Positions 31,506 to 41,838 of a DNA stretch of 64,000 nucleotides are shown here, one piece after another; within the stretch, counting starts at the first letter, position 1; each line of letters opens with the position of its first letter. The notes beneath the pieces are model-generated. The model was not told the DNA's origin, searched no databases, and was given only the letters and a program-made list of their open reading frames with translations. Both the position numbers and the translations under genes were made by a program. Origin of the DNA: Buddleja alternifolia (taxonomy: Eukaryota > Streptophyta > Magnoliopsida > Lamiales > Scrophulariaceae); contig CM033391.1 of NCBI GenBank assembly GCA_019426215.1, positions 20,572,708 to 20,636,707 of the forward strand, in the 5' to 3' direction.

Positions 31506-33101
31506 TGACACGACAAAATCCTAGCAAGAGAACTAGGTCGCGTAAGTAGTAAAGTGGATGGTTAAGTCCGGGGTTATCGTATCCGCAGGGACAACTATAA
31601 TCTAAGTACCAAGACTACTATATTACTCAATTCTAAGTTAAATCGGCCGATAAAAGGTTGATTCACTAATTACTTAAGTTAATTACTAAAATAGTTTATA
31701 ACCAAATAAGTGGAAGAAACGATAGAAGAGAAGCGATTAAGGCACATGGTTCAACCATTTATGTATTTCGATGTTGATTAAGGTTCTATTGGATTATTAG
31801 ATGGATTTAGCCAAGGCGAAATTCCCTAACATACGTACTACCCAATCTCTTGGCATAGCAACCCTACCTTAGTTAACGATTTCCTATATATCTCTATATG
31901 AAAACCCGTCTTAACAAAGATGCATTTAAGGTCTAGGAATTCCCCACGTGAATGGAAAGCCACCTAAAGAAACCGAGTCTATCTCTAGTCGGTTTAACTA
32001 TAGGGTATTCAATGTTTATATCTTCCCTAGGTTATTATCTCTCGATCTCTAACCTAGGCATTTTATCGAACACTTGGTGATCAAACAAGCGAAGCATTGA
32101 GCTCAACTATTGAATACATAGCTAAAACCAAAATTAATCCAATAAACACCAACAAATCAACAATCAAAATAACATAAATGGCCTATCCATGGCCTCAATC
32201 AAACAAGTTTAGCTCATATTCATGTCAAAAGTGCAAATATAAATCATACAAGTCATAAGAGGTTTGAACAAATTCAAGAAATAAATATGTAAAAACTCCC
32301 TAATTCTTGTAGAGATGTGGATTCCTCGTTGAATTCTCCGTCTTTTCACGAATCCGGGCCTTCAAGTAGACGTTTTGACCTTCAAAATCACTCTCCCAAG
32401 CTCCCTCTCCCTCTCTTATAGCGTGGCTGCTGCTATCTATGGTGAGTTAGGGTAAAAAATGGCTAAAAGGGGTATTTATAGACCAACCCGCTGTCTCGAA
32501 TGCCGCGGCGTTCAACATTCTGCTCCTGAAAGCCGCGGCGTTGGTGATGAACGCCGGGGTGTTCCCCTGCTGCTCCGGCCAGTTTTGGTAAACTTTGCAT
32601 AACTTTCTCTACCGATGTCGGAATACACTGATTCAAGATGCTGTAGAATCCTAAAACAAATATCTACAACTCTCAAGAAGACACTGGGGCCTAAATCAAA
32701 TGTTAAAGATGACAAAATCGTCTCACAAGTCACTCGATGAGAAAACTCCATCGTAAGACGTCTCTTCCGATGACGTTTTCACCTCCTTCCCTACATATCT
32801 GATCTTTGTCTTCAACATAAGAAATGTACCTTTGCCTCTTATCTTTCCATTGGTATACCAAGTGTGTAATTTGGACATGGGTAGAGAAATCTATTCCATA
32901 AACTCTAGCACTGCGCAGACAGTTTGTATCTTTATGCATGATTTACCTTCAATCCTTGTTCTTTTCCTCCAAATGTTATGTTATTCTATAAAATATGAGA
33001 AGACAAGGATCAAAGCATCATATGTGATCAAATTATCAAGGAGATAATCAAAACTAAGTCGATAAACGGGGGGAAAACTAGTGTAAAAATAACATATATC
33101 A
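31506..33101 (-). repeat. Element E 3' LTR
   Basis: 1596 bp. It is 21 bp shorter than the other LTR, mainly because one box unit is missing; its remaining boxes at 32499-32512, 32529-32542 and 32550-32563 are more degenerate. The TATAAATA box is at 32473-32480. Confidence 0.95.
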
Positions 33102-34347
33102 ACTATCCCCAAACTTAGCTTTGATCGTCCTCGATCAAATACAATCAAACACACATATGAAGATTGAAAATTTCATTTGCCAATTCATACACATAAGAGC
33201 AAGCATTATACCTTCAAAAATGATTATGAAAAGCTACACAATGCTTTGAACATTCAACAATTTGAAAACCTCACAAAATCTTAGTTTCCATCCCTAAATC
33301 ATGAACTCCCACGCCCATGTTCATGTCAAGAGCACACTTTAGACAAGATTATGCAAATCAATTGGAAAGTAAAGATATTGAAACAATTCAACATTCGTTA
33401 ACCCATCGGTGTGTATAAAGTGCAAAAGTCACAATCAAAAGGTCTTTCCGGCTTGTAACGTAAGGTTAGGTGATGACTAGGACCGGAAGATATGGATAAA
33501 GTGACTAAGTCAAGAGAGCCTACAACTCAAAATCATCAATCTAAAATCGCAAATAGACTACAAAAACTTTCACAACTTATCACTTTTTCACTCTCTTTGG
33601 CGTTTCAACTTACAACCCCCAAACTTGTTTCTTTTCATATCGGGTTGTACACAGAATTCCAAGCCAAATGATCCAATTGAGTGTCAAGATTCAAGCCTAG
33701 TCGAGAGCACAATTTTTTTTTCCATATATATCTCTCTCTCGACTATTTAGCCCATTGCTCAAGTTTTCATTTCATCCCCTTTTTTACATAATACTTCAAA
33801 CCTCAAAAATCCCAACATAGCCAAAACATCACTATCTAACTCATATTCATTCAAATCAAAACAAGGTGACTACCCATATTCAAGTCAAATGATATGAAGT
33901 TCTAAACTCTCTTGATTGGGTGCAAGACATTGTTTTTCTTTTAGGCTAGAAGGTGGTTGTCTTGGCATATGAAATAAAGACGAATGGTGGTTTCTAGTGT
34001 GCTTAGCACACTCCATTCTTATCAATACGGCTCAAATCAAGGTCTAGAGATTATGCAATATAGAGAAGGCCAAAATGTAAGGCTAACAACAATGAAAGAT
34101 GGCCTAAATCATTTTATGACTTTACAACATTAATACACACTTCATAGTCAACAAAATTGAAAGTCCAACATTTTAAATCCTCAAAAAAAATTGCATAAGC
34201 ATGACTAAAAAGGGCTTTCAAGTCACAACATATGACATGTTAACCACAGATAAGGGACTTTGACTTCGAGAGAGTAGAAATATTCAAACGCATTATGCTC
34301 TCATGCAAGGGTGCACCAATTCATGAATTCTATATCAACAAGGTTGT

Positions 34348-34383
34348 ACCCCCAAACTTAAATTAAACATTGTCCTCAATGTT
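34348..34383 (-). other. Hairpin with extra polypurine tract, element E
   Basis: On the minus strand AACATTG-AGGA-CAATGTT (34366-34383) is followed by TAAGTTTGGGGGT (34348-34360), about 1.25 kb before the 3' LTR. Same design as in element C. Confidence 0.7.
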
Positions 34384-34593
34384 CATGAAATAAATGCAAG
34401 GTAAGAGGGATAAGCGATACAACCCTGAAATGGAGAGAAACGGGGGGAGCATGGTGGTGGGCTCATATCCCAGGATCAAACTGTGATCAAAACCTGAACG
34501 AGAGAAAACTCAAAGGAAACCATATTAAAACGAGTCAAGGGGGAGAAAAAAAAACAAAGGCACAAAAGAAAAGAAAGAATGCAATAAAAGAAA

Positions 34594-34611
34594 CTTGGGT
34601 TGCCTCCCAAG
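34594..34611 (-). other. Conserved post-ORF hairpin, element E
   Basis: Minus strand CTTGGG-AGGCAA-CCCAAG, identical to element C, 42 bases after the ORF stop and preceded by the conserved GTCGAGCTAATGAC and AGCGCTT words. Confidence 0.78.
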
Positions 34612-34652
34612 AAGCGCTTGTTTAACGTCATTAGCTCGACTCCTTGCATTGC

Positions 34653-35741
34653 TCACGGTGGATTGTAAGGAGCAATGCCAACTTTGTAGGGACGAGTTTT
34701 CTTATGCTTTTTCCAATTGCGTAATGGCATATCCCCTCCAATCTTTATCATAAAACCAGGAATAATCAAAGGTGAGCACAAATTCTCTTCTATAAATATG
34801 TAATTGAAATGCAAAGAGTAAAGTGTAAATTCTAGAGGAGGGGGATAATCAATTGATGGATACAATTGGTGTGTGACTGTCTCAAACTCCCCTAGTCTTG
34901 TCGTTGGCAACCTCAATGGTGAAATCTCCAAGTGATTTATATACCCTATGATTTTATCATTCTCATCCGTAGTATCACTTGATTTCATGGTGTATGTCTC
35001 GGATGAATCATTGAAGTTGCATACTTTGACTTGACCATCTTCCACTATATCCCTCCGGTGATTGATGGATTCCCTTAAGAATTCAAGGGATATGATAGTA
35101 GGTGGCATTGGGTTCTTGAAGATTTCTAATGTTCTTTCTTGGCCATGTCGTGAAATGGATTTAAAAATCTCTTTCTTCATTCGTATATGCTCAGTTGTTT
35201 TTGCCTCTATTTTGACACACATGGATTCGGGAGGTGGTTCTTCTTTAGTGATAGGATGTAGACATTGTAGTTCTAAATCAAAACCTTGTTCAACTTCTAT
35301 ATTGAGGGATGCCTCATTCTCTTTGGTGCTACTCTCCATGGTGCAAGGAGCTTTCTCCTTCCATAAGTTGACTGCTTGATTTACTAATCTTGTCACTTCC
35401 TTTCTATGAGCTTCTGACTCCTTTCTTCGAGCTTCTGACTCCTCGAAACTTGCTTCTGCCTCCTTTATGCTAGCTTGTACCCATACACTAAATTCATTCC
35501 CCAAGGCCTCAATTTTAGACCTCGTCTCTAGCTCTTGTTGATGAAAACTATCATGTTGTTGGTAAGGAAGGCTACCGGCATGGTCAAACCCCGATGAAAG
35601 TATCATTGCATCATTGTTGTAACTCCATGTTGAGCTTGGATGATTTATCCAACCGGGATATATCATGTTATTTTGACATGTTGAGCTCGGGTGATTTATC
35701 CAATCGGGATGGTAGGTGGGCTCATAGGATTCCATTTGCAT
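34653..35741 (-). CDS. Element E accessory ORF (362 aa), related to element F ORF
   Basis: An intact ORF directly after the primer site, where gag would be. I do not recognise a named domain. Visible: two copies of WINHPSST at residues 14-21 and 31-38, a charged coiled-coil-like segment around residues 70-125 with ESEARRKESEAHRKE, and a C-terminal half that matches element F's ORF. Shared motifs include PPT(I/T)ISLEFL, the SLHFNYIF/SLQFNYVF segment, PLRNWKKHKK and PYKVGIAPY at the very end. The start is the first ATG in frame; a second in-frame ATG follows two codons later. It has no protease, RT or integrase motif. A gag-like or RNA-binding role is possible but unproven. Confidence 0.8.
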   Translation of the reverse strand: MQMESYEPTYHPDWINHPSSTCQNNMIYPGWINHPSSTWSYNNDAMILSSGFDHAGSLPYQQHDSFHQQELETRSKIEALGNEFSVWVQASIKEAEASFEESEARRKESEAHRKEVTRLVNQAVNLWKEKAPCTMESSTKENEASLNIEVEQGFDLELQCLHPITKEEPPPESMCVKIEAKTTEHIRMKKEIFKSISRHGQERTLEIFKNPMPPTIISLEFLRESINHRRDIVEDGQVKVCNFNDSSETYTMKSSDTTDENDKIIGYINHLEISPLRLPTTRLGEFETVTHQLYPSIDYPPPLEFTLYSLHFNYIFIEENLCSPLIIPGFMIKIGGDMPLRNWKKHKKTRPYKVGIAPYNPP

Positions 35742-35894
35742 TGAGCTTGATGTGGTGATTCATGAATCCATATCCTGACATGGCCATTGAAAGTTATAAG
35801 CACTCATATCTTCAAGAACTAGAAATATACACAATAAAAAATTGACTTAAGCTCAGAACGAATAAGAGAATCTCGATATTAGATACCATAGTTG

Positions 35895-35912
35895 TCACCG
35901 GCAACGGCGTCT
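35895..35912 (-). promoter_or_regulatory. Primer binding site of element E (degenerate tRNA-Asp type)
   Basis: On the minus strand it keeps the GCCGTTGCCGG core of the tRNA-Asp primer site but has three changed bases around it. It lies six bases from the 5' LTR end. Confidence 0.8.
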
Positions 35913-35918
35913 AAAACT

Positions 35919-37535
35919 TGACACGACAAAATCCTAGCAAGAGAACTAGGTCGCGTAAGTAGTAAAGTGGATGGTTAAGTCCGGGGTTATCGTATCCGCA
36001 GGGACAACTATAATCTAAGTACCAAGACTACTATATTACTCAATTCTAAGTTAAATCGGTCGATAAAAGGTTGATTCACTAATTACTTAAGTTAATTACT
36101 AAAATAGTTTATAACCAAATAAGTGGAAGAAACGATAGAAGAGAAGCGATTAAGGCACATGGTTCAACCATTTATGTATTTCGATGTTGATTAAGGTTCT
36201 ATTGGATTATTAGATGGATTTAGCCAAGGCGAAATTCCCTAACATACGTACTACCCAATCTCTTGGCATAGCAACCCTACCTTAGTTAACGATTTCCTAT
36301 ATATCTCTATATGAAAACCCGTCTTAACAAAGATGCATTTAAGGTCTAGGAATTCCCCACGTGAATGGAAAGCCACCTAAAGAAACCGAGTCTATCTCTA
36401 GTCGGTTTAACTATAGGGTATTCAATGTTTATATCTTCCCTAGGTTATTATCTCTCGATCTCTAACCTAGGCATTTTATCGAACACTTGGTGATCAAACA
36501 AGCGAAGCATTGAGCTCAACTATTGAATACATAGCTAAAACCAAAATTAATCCAATAAACACCAACAAATCAACAATCAAAATAACATAAATGGCCTATC
36601 CATGGCCTCAATCAAACAAGTTTAGCTCATATTCATGTCAAAAGTGCAAATATAAATCATACAAGTCATAAGAGGTTTGAACAAATTCAAGAAATAAATA
36701 TGTAAAAACTCCCTAATTCTTGTAGAGATGTGGATTCCTCGTTGAATTCTCCGTCTTTTCACGAATCCGGGCCTTCAAGTAGACGTTTTGACCTTCGAAA
36801 TCACTCTCCCAAGCTCCCTCTCCCTCTCTTTTGGCGTGGCTGCTGCTATCTATGGTGAGATAGGGTAAAAATGGCTAAAAGGGGTATTTATAGACCAACC
36901 CGCTGTCTCGAACGCCGCGGCGTTGGGTGTCGAACGCCGCAGCGTTCAACATTCTGCTCCTGAACGCCGCGGCTTTGGTGATGAACGCCGCGGTGTTCCC
37001 CTGCTGCTCCGGCCAGTTTTGGTAAACTTTGCATAACTTTCTCTACCGATGTCGGAATACACTGATTCAAGATGCTGTAGAATACTAAAACAAATATCTA
37101 CAACTCTCAAGAAGACACTGGGGCCTAAATCAAATGTTAAAGATGACAAAATCGTCTCACAAGTCACTCAATGAGAAAACTCCATCGTAAGACGTCTCTT
37201 CCGATGACGTTTTCACCTCCTTCCCTACATATCTGATCTTTGTCTTCAACATAAGAAATGTACCTTTGCCTCTTATCTTTCCATTGGTATAAGAAGTGTG
37301 TAATTTGGACATGGGTAGAGAAATCTATTCCATAAAATCTAGCACTGCGCAGACAGTTTGTATCTTTATGCATGATTTACCTTCAATCCTTATTCTTTTC
37401 CTCCAAATGTTATGTTATTCTATAAAATATGAGAAGACAAGGATCAAAGCATCATATGTGATCAAATTATCAAGGAGATAATCAAAACTAAGTCGATAAA
37501 CGGGTGGAAAACTAGTGTAAAAATAACATATATCA
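35919..37535 (-). repeat. Element E 5' LTR
   Basis: 1617 bp. U3 has four palindromic boxes (36911-36996) directly upstream of a TATAAATA box (36885-36892, minus strand). The U5 end is homologous to the LTR of F (shared ACTTGCTAGGATTTTGTCGTG-like terminus). Confidence 0.95.
36885..36996 (-). promoter_or_regulatory. Element E LTR promoter: four palindromic boxes and TATA box
   Basis: Boxes AACGCCGCGGCGTT (36911-36924), AACGCCGCAGCGTT (36933-36946), AACGCCGCGGCTTT (36963-36976) and AACGCCGCGGTGTT (36983-36996), at 20-30 bp spacing. The TATAAATA box at 36885-36892 is 18 bp downstream in element direction. The boxes are palindromic like those of A/C but with a different sequence. Confidence 0.75.
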
Positions 37536-38059
37536 ACACGTCCGAGCGTGACTGTGCAGAGCAACAGGCGGCGTCGGGGTTGAGTTAGTGGTGGTGGTTC
37601 GATTTGGGGTGAGTGTGGTGGAAGGTGGCGAATTGGGGGTGGTGGAAGAATTGGGGATTTAAAGAATTTGAAGTTTTGTTGTAGGAATTTTGAAATTAGG
37701 GATTTGGATTTTTGGGAAGAAAGAGTTGGGGGAAGAAGAAATAAAAAGACAAAGAAAAATGTGGGTTTTGTGGGTTTTTAAAATCTGATTTTCGAAATTT
37801 CATCTCTCCTTTTCTTTTTCTGAAAATCCCCACGTACATACGTGGGAATTCTCACGTCTGGACGTGGGAGACAGTAGCAAAACTTTATTTTTATTTAAAA
37901 AAAAAAAAAAAACCATTTTCCTGCAACAAAACAACGAAAGATGAAAACGCAAAAACAAAAGCAACTAAAAGCTAAACAGAAATAAGAAAAACAAGAAACA
38001 TGGGTGACCTCCCAAGAAGCGCTTGTTTATAGTCAATAGCTCGACTGTTCAGAATCGAC
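37536..38059 (-). other. Element B pol-env spacer (upstream part)
   Basis: About 520 bases after B's pol stop, up to element E. It holds the conserved hairpin (37999-38016), two good palindromic boxes CCCACGTACATACGTGGG (37828-37845) and CTCACGTCTGGACGTGGG (37851-37868), and a further box ACACGTCCGAGCGTG at the E junction (37536 onward). With 31481-31497 on the other side of E these form B's pol-env box cluster. No gene is supported. Confidence 0.7.
37999..38016 (-). other. Conserved post-pol hairpin, element B
   Basis: Minus strand CTTGGG-AGGTCA-CCCATG; the inner stem (TGGG/CCCA) is kept and one outer pair is lost. It is preceded by AGCGCTT and the GAGCTA word as in the other elements. Confidence 0.68.
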
Positions 38060-38758
38060 TTAAGTCGATGGCTCTTGGAATGTGACAGACGAGGTGTCTG
38101 CGTTCCAATCGGTGCCCGAGTAGTGTTTCAGCCTGTGTCCATTTGTCAAGAACACTCGTCCATCATCAGTAATGAGCTCCACAGCCCCCAAAGAATACAC
38201 TCGTGTGACTCGAAATGGTCCCAACCATCGAGATTTGAGTTTTCTTGGGAAAAGTTTGAGTCTAGAGTTGTACATCAGAACCACTTCTCCTTCCTCAAAT
38301 TCCCGTGGCAAAATAGGCTTGTCATGCCACTTCTTAGTCCGTTCCTTGTACAGTTTTGCATTCTCGTATGCCTCATGTCTCCACTCCTCGAGCTCATTCA
38401 GTTGAAGTAGCCTCTTATTACCTACCGCACTTGCATCAAAATTTAGAAATTTGATAGCCCAATAGGCACGATGTTCAAGTTCGACAGGTAAGTGACAAGC
38501 CTTTCCAAACACAAGACGCTATGGGGACATGCCAATAGGGGTTTTAAAAGCAGTACGGTAGGCCCACAATGCATCGTCTAACTTCAGAGACCAATCAGTT
38601 CGATGTCTATTTACCGTTTTTTCTAAAAAAAATTATTTCCCTATTAGACACTTCGACTTGCCCACTAGTTTGAGGATGATAAGGGGTTGAGATTTTATGT
38701 TTAACACCATATTTGCTCAACAAATTTTCAAATTGCTTGTTACAAAAATGTGTGCCTC
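38060..38758 (-). pseudogene. Element B pol, integrase C-terminal part
   Basis: C-terminal half of B's integrase, ending at the stop at 38060-38062. 38512-38060 is an open stretch including the [17 protein letters not shown] segment and the KLFPRKLKSRWLGPF-like motif of Ty3/gypsy integrase C-termini. Upstream (38513-38758) are [22 protein letters not shown] motifs broken by a frame change near 38625. It ends at element F; the integrase continues at 44651. Confidence 0.88.
38754..38758. repeat. Target-site duplication of element F (GCCTC), left copy
   Basis: GCCTC at 38754-38758 and 44651-44655, exactly flanking F. The site is in the SDGGTHF motif of B's integrase. Confidence 0.97.
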
Positions 38759-40196
38759 TGATAAGTCCATATTTTACAGTATTTTATGCCCCATTGTAAT
38801 ATGATTTGATCGTTACTTTGATCATTTTTTATCCCTCATAATGCTTTGATTGGTATATATTTTGTTTTGTAGGATAAAAGTTGATTTACGCATGAAAGAC
38901 GAGAAAAGATATGCAAATTGAGCTTGAAATTGAAGAAAGAAACAAAAGAAGATAGTTGACGAAAGATTTTACACAATGCTCATATATAAATGAGTTTTTC
39001 GTCCTCTTACAGGCCGAATCATACTAAGGTTTCTTCTTCAATATTGTAGATCTATTTCTTAGCTTCGCGTAGCAACTTGAATCAACTCAATCCGACATTT
39101 GTAGAGAGAGTTATGATCAAAATACGAAAGCTGTGAATTCTGCGTCAGAGGACCGCGGTCTGATAAGAGTTTGTGCCGCGGTCCAATTCTCCCGAAGCCC
39201 TAAAATTAAGTCCGCCGTTTTCTCCCTTTATAACACACTTTTCTCTTGGAAAACACTAAGAGATGCTCTAAAACACCAAGGGGGAGCCATGGGAAGTCCT
39301 AAGGAAGCTTGAAGAGCCATCATCATCCTCATCATCATCATTTTCATCATCAAAGCTTGGATTCACACTTTATAATAGGGAGTAATTCAACTCTTTCTCT
39401 TGATTAGTATTTCAATTATGTCTTGTAGAGTTGTTGAATCACTTGTTGTTGTAAGTATGAGCTAAGCATCTTTGTGGTTGGGTTATGTGAATACTTTGTG
39501 ATGTTTTGTGTTTAATGAATGATTAATTTCCGGATTTATTACATTCTTGTTACATGTTTGATTTTATGCTTAATGCTTTCACATGAATGATCACCATGTG
39601 TTTGATATAATGCTTTGTCTTGAGACCGAGAGGAGATAGATAAAGGGAGATCGAAAAATCAAACATCATAACGTAACAATTGACTAGAGATAGAATCGAT
39701 TGCGTTGTGTGGCTTTTTGTGATAAGATGACCCGATTGAATGTAAGATCTTCGTAAACAAGGAATTCCTTTGAACCTAAATGCATGTTAGTTAATTCAAT
39801 CTTCACTGTAGAGATATAGGAAGTTGTTAACTAGTATAGGCTTGTTATTTCAAGAGATTGGATAATAAATACATTAGGGGGTTTCGCCACAACAAGAGCG
39901 TTCTAAAAATCCGGATAATTGAGAGTTCATGAACATAGAATAGAACATAGTAGGATCATAACCCAATCACCTCTTTCTATTTGAGTTATTACCTTGATAA
40001 TCATTTTAGTTATCTTTAGTTATTTTCATAGTATAAACACCTATCATCTTATAAATTGATTTAGCTTAGAAATAGGCAATATAGCAATTACGAGCATTGA
40101 ATCCAATTGTCCCTGTGGAGACGATACACCCCGGGCTAAATAGTCCACTTTATTACTTTGCACGACCTAGTATACTTGCTAGGATTTCGCGTGTCA
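38759..40196 (+). repeat. Element F 5' LTR
   Basis: 1438 bp, TGATAAGTCC...CGCGTGTCA. It contains two palindromic boxes and a TATA-like site (39151-39233). The stretch before the boxes is homologous to element E's LTR (CTTGAATCA and TCCGACAT words, then a GAGAGTTATG-like segment). Confidence 0.97.
39151..39233 (+). promoter_or_regulatory. Element F LTR promoter: two palindromic boxes and TATA-like box
   Basis: GACCGCGGTC (39151-39160, perfect palindrome) and GCCGCGGTCC (39175-39184), 24 bp apart, then TTTATAA at 39227-39233. The same set is at 43605-43687 in the 3' LTR. This is the F version of the box-plus-TATA layout in C, B and E. Confidence 0.7.
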
Positions 40197-40202
40197 AGTT
40201 TT

Positions 40203-40220
40203 TGGCGCCGTTGCCGGGGA
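40203..40220 (+). promoter_or_regulatory. Primer binding site of element F (tRNA-Asp type, intact)
   Basis: TGGCGCCGTTGCCGGGGA, an 18-base match to the primer site used by Athila-type elements. It lies seven bases after the LTR. Confidence 0.93.
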
Positions 40221-40263
40221 CAATTGCGTTATTTGGTATTGTAATTCACTTATCTTCTCTAAG

Positions 40264-40490
40264 ACTAAGTTGTTGTTTTTGTGTTTTAGTTGCTGTTTTT
40301 GTGTTTTAGTTGCTGTTTTTGTGTTCTAAGTTGCTGTTTTTGTGTTTTAGTTGCTGATTTTGTGTTTTAGTTGCTGTTTTTGTGGTTTTAGTTGCTGTTT
40401 TTTGTGTTTTTAGTTGCTGTTTTTTTTTTTTTAAGTTGCTGGTTTTGTTTTTTTTTTAGTTGCTGTTTTGTTATGTTTTTTTTTTTAAAG
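40264..40490 (+). repeat. T-rich tandem repeat in element F leader
   Basis: About eleven imperfect copies of a 19-20-base unit (GTTGCTGTTTTTGTGTTTTA), increasingly degenerate towards the ORF. It fills most of the leader between the primer site and the ORF. Confidence 0.9.
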
Positions 40491-40502
40491 ATTCTTGAAT
40501 AG

Positions 40503-41504
40503 ATGAGCAACTATGACTTTTATTGGTCAAAACAAGGATGGGATGAAGGTGCCGAATACGGGAGTCAAGTGCGAGATTTATGTTCATGGTGTGGAGACGT
40601 TCATCATAGCGATTACTGTCAACACGGGGGGAGGAGTCATCAAGATTTTCCATTAAGTTATTATGTTGTGAGATCTTCACCCGAATACCAACAATATGAT
40701 AGTATGATGCAAAGAGAATTTCAACCGATTGACTTTGAGAATCAAGGGAATTATCAGCAACAATGCGATAGAAACCCAAGTTTTGAAGAGTTGATGATTC
40801 AATGGATGAAGACGAATGATGAGCGATGTCAGAATATCGAAGCATCTATGATGGAATTGCAAGCACAACTAAACCAAATCTCCAACTTAGTTGCAGAGAG
40901 GCCATCAAACACCACATATATTAGCACAGAAGAGAATGATGAGGCTCCAAAAGCAACATCACTAAAGTACTCACAATTCATCATAGAGTCTCCGAAATCC
41001 ATCCCATCAGATGACCAAGAAAAGACATTAGAAATGTTCAAGAACTCAAAACCTCCTACCACCATATCTCTCGAATTCTTACAAAAGTGTATCAATAACC
41101 AGAGAGACAGAGTGGAGGAGGTTGAAGTCAAGGTTTACAACTCTAGTGATCCATTCGATACATATTTGGAAAACCCAAGTGATGCTACGATCGAGAAGGA
41201 GAAAATTAGAGGATGTCTAAATCACTTGGATATACCACCATTTGAGTTGTCAAAACCAAGTCTATGGGAGTATGGAGCAGCCACATATGAGTTGCAATCA
41301 TCCATTGACGATCCTTTTTCACTTCCAATTAAACTTTCATCTTTACAATTCAATTATGTATTTTTGAAAGAGACCTTATGCTTACTTCTTATTCTTTTAG
41401 GTTGTGTGATAGATATTGGAGGGGAGAAGCCTTTACGCAACTGGAAAAAACACAAAAAGGCTCATCCATACAAAGTTGGCATTGCTCCTTATGATCCACC
41501 ATGA
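40503..41504 (+). CDS. Element F accessory ORF (333 aa), related to element E ORF
   Basis: An intact ORF after the primer site. Near the N-terminus (about residues 27-39) CSWCGDVHHSDYC has CX2CX3HX4C spacing, like a degenerate gag zinc knuckle. A helical segment around residues 95-135 follows. The C-terminal half matches element E's ORF: TLEMFKN, PPTTISLEFL, a SLQFNYVF-like segment, GGEKPLRNWKKHKK and the ending PYKVGIAPYDPP. No enzyme motif. The start is the first ATG after a stop in frame. Conservation of an open frame between two distinct families suggests the protein is useful to the element, perhaps as a gag-like or RNA-binding factor. Confidence 0.83.
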   Translation: MSNYDFYWSKQGWDEGAEYGSQVRDLCSWCGDVHHSDYCQHGGRSHQDFPLSYYVVRSSPEYQQYDSMMQREFQPIDFENQGNYQQQCDRNPSFEELMIQWMKTNDERCQNIEASMMELQAQLNQISNLVAERPSNTTYISTEENDEAPKATSLKYSQFIIESPKSIPSDDQEKTLEMFKNSKPPTTISLEFLQKCINNQRDRVEEVEVKVYNSSDPFDTYLENPSDATIEKEKIRGCLNHLDIPPFELSKPSLWEYGAATYELQSSIDDPFSLPIKLSSLQFNYVFLKETLCLLLILLGCVIDIGGEKPLRNWKKHKKAHPYKVGIAPYDPP

Positions 41505-41547
41505 GCAATGCAAGGTAGTCGAGCTAATGACTTAAAACAAGCGCTTT

Positions 41548-41563
41548 GTGGGAGGCAACCCAC
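41548..41563 (+). other. Conserved post-ORF hairpin, element F
   Basis: GTGGG-AGGCAA-CCCAC, a 5-bp stem with the same loop as in C and E. Relative to C the outer stem pair changed on both sides (T-A to G-C), so pairing is preserved. It is preceded by GTCGAGCTAATGAC and AGCGCTT. Confidence 0.8.
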
Positions 41564-41797
41564 GTTTTTCGTGCTTTCTTTCATTTCCGTTATTTTTCTT
41601 TTTATTTTGTTTTCTCGTTTTGTGTGTTTTTAGTGTTATGATGATGTTTTTTGTCTCTTCTTGTTTTTCTAACTTCACAGCTGGTTGGCATTATTTTCAG
41701 ACTCTCCGTCTTGTTGCTCTTTCGCTTTTTGGACATCACATAGATTCAAACATCAGGGACGTCTTTCCTTCCTTTACTTTACATTTGTATGTTCGCT

Positions 41798-41838
41798 CAT
41801 TGGGGACAATGTGCTAGATTAGTTGGGGGGTGGGGTGG
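41798..41838 (+). other. Hairpin with extra polypurine tract, element F
   Basis: CATTG-GGGA-CAATG (41798-41811) followed by AGTTGGGGGGTGGGGTGG (41821-41838), about 1.4 kb upstream of the 3' LTR, as in C and E. Confidence 0.65.

Larger units (their letters stand above)
33102..34652 (-). other. Element E 3' non-coding region
   Basis: 1.55 kb without a supported gene between the ORF and the 3' LTR. In element direction it holds the post-ORF hairpin (34594-34611), a second hairpin with polypurine-like tract (34348-34383), sequence clearly homologous to element F's 3' region (for example the stretches at 33960-34200 and 42000-42330), and the polypurine tract at 33102-33117. Confidence 0.75.
31506..37535 (-). 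mobile_element. Element E: non-autonomous Athila-related LTR retrotransposon
   Basis: 6030 bp on the minus strand: 5' LTR 35919-37535, degenerate primer site 35895-35912, a single 362-codon ORF (35741-34653), 1.55 kb of non-coding 3' region, polypurine tract next to 33101 and 3' LTR 31506-33101. There is no pol and no space for one. LTR ends (TGATA...CGTGTCA), the primer site and two conserved hairpins tie it to the Athila-like elements around it, which would have to supply the enzymes. By hand the LTRs differ by about 1 % plus one box unit. Confidence 0.92.

Noticed and set aside
32512..33047. ORFs inside the E LTRs, repeated at 36888-37481
   Set aside because: Same reason: chance ORFs in an LTR copied twice; the other strand and other frames have similar ones.
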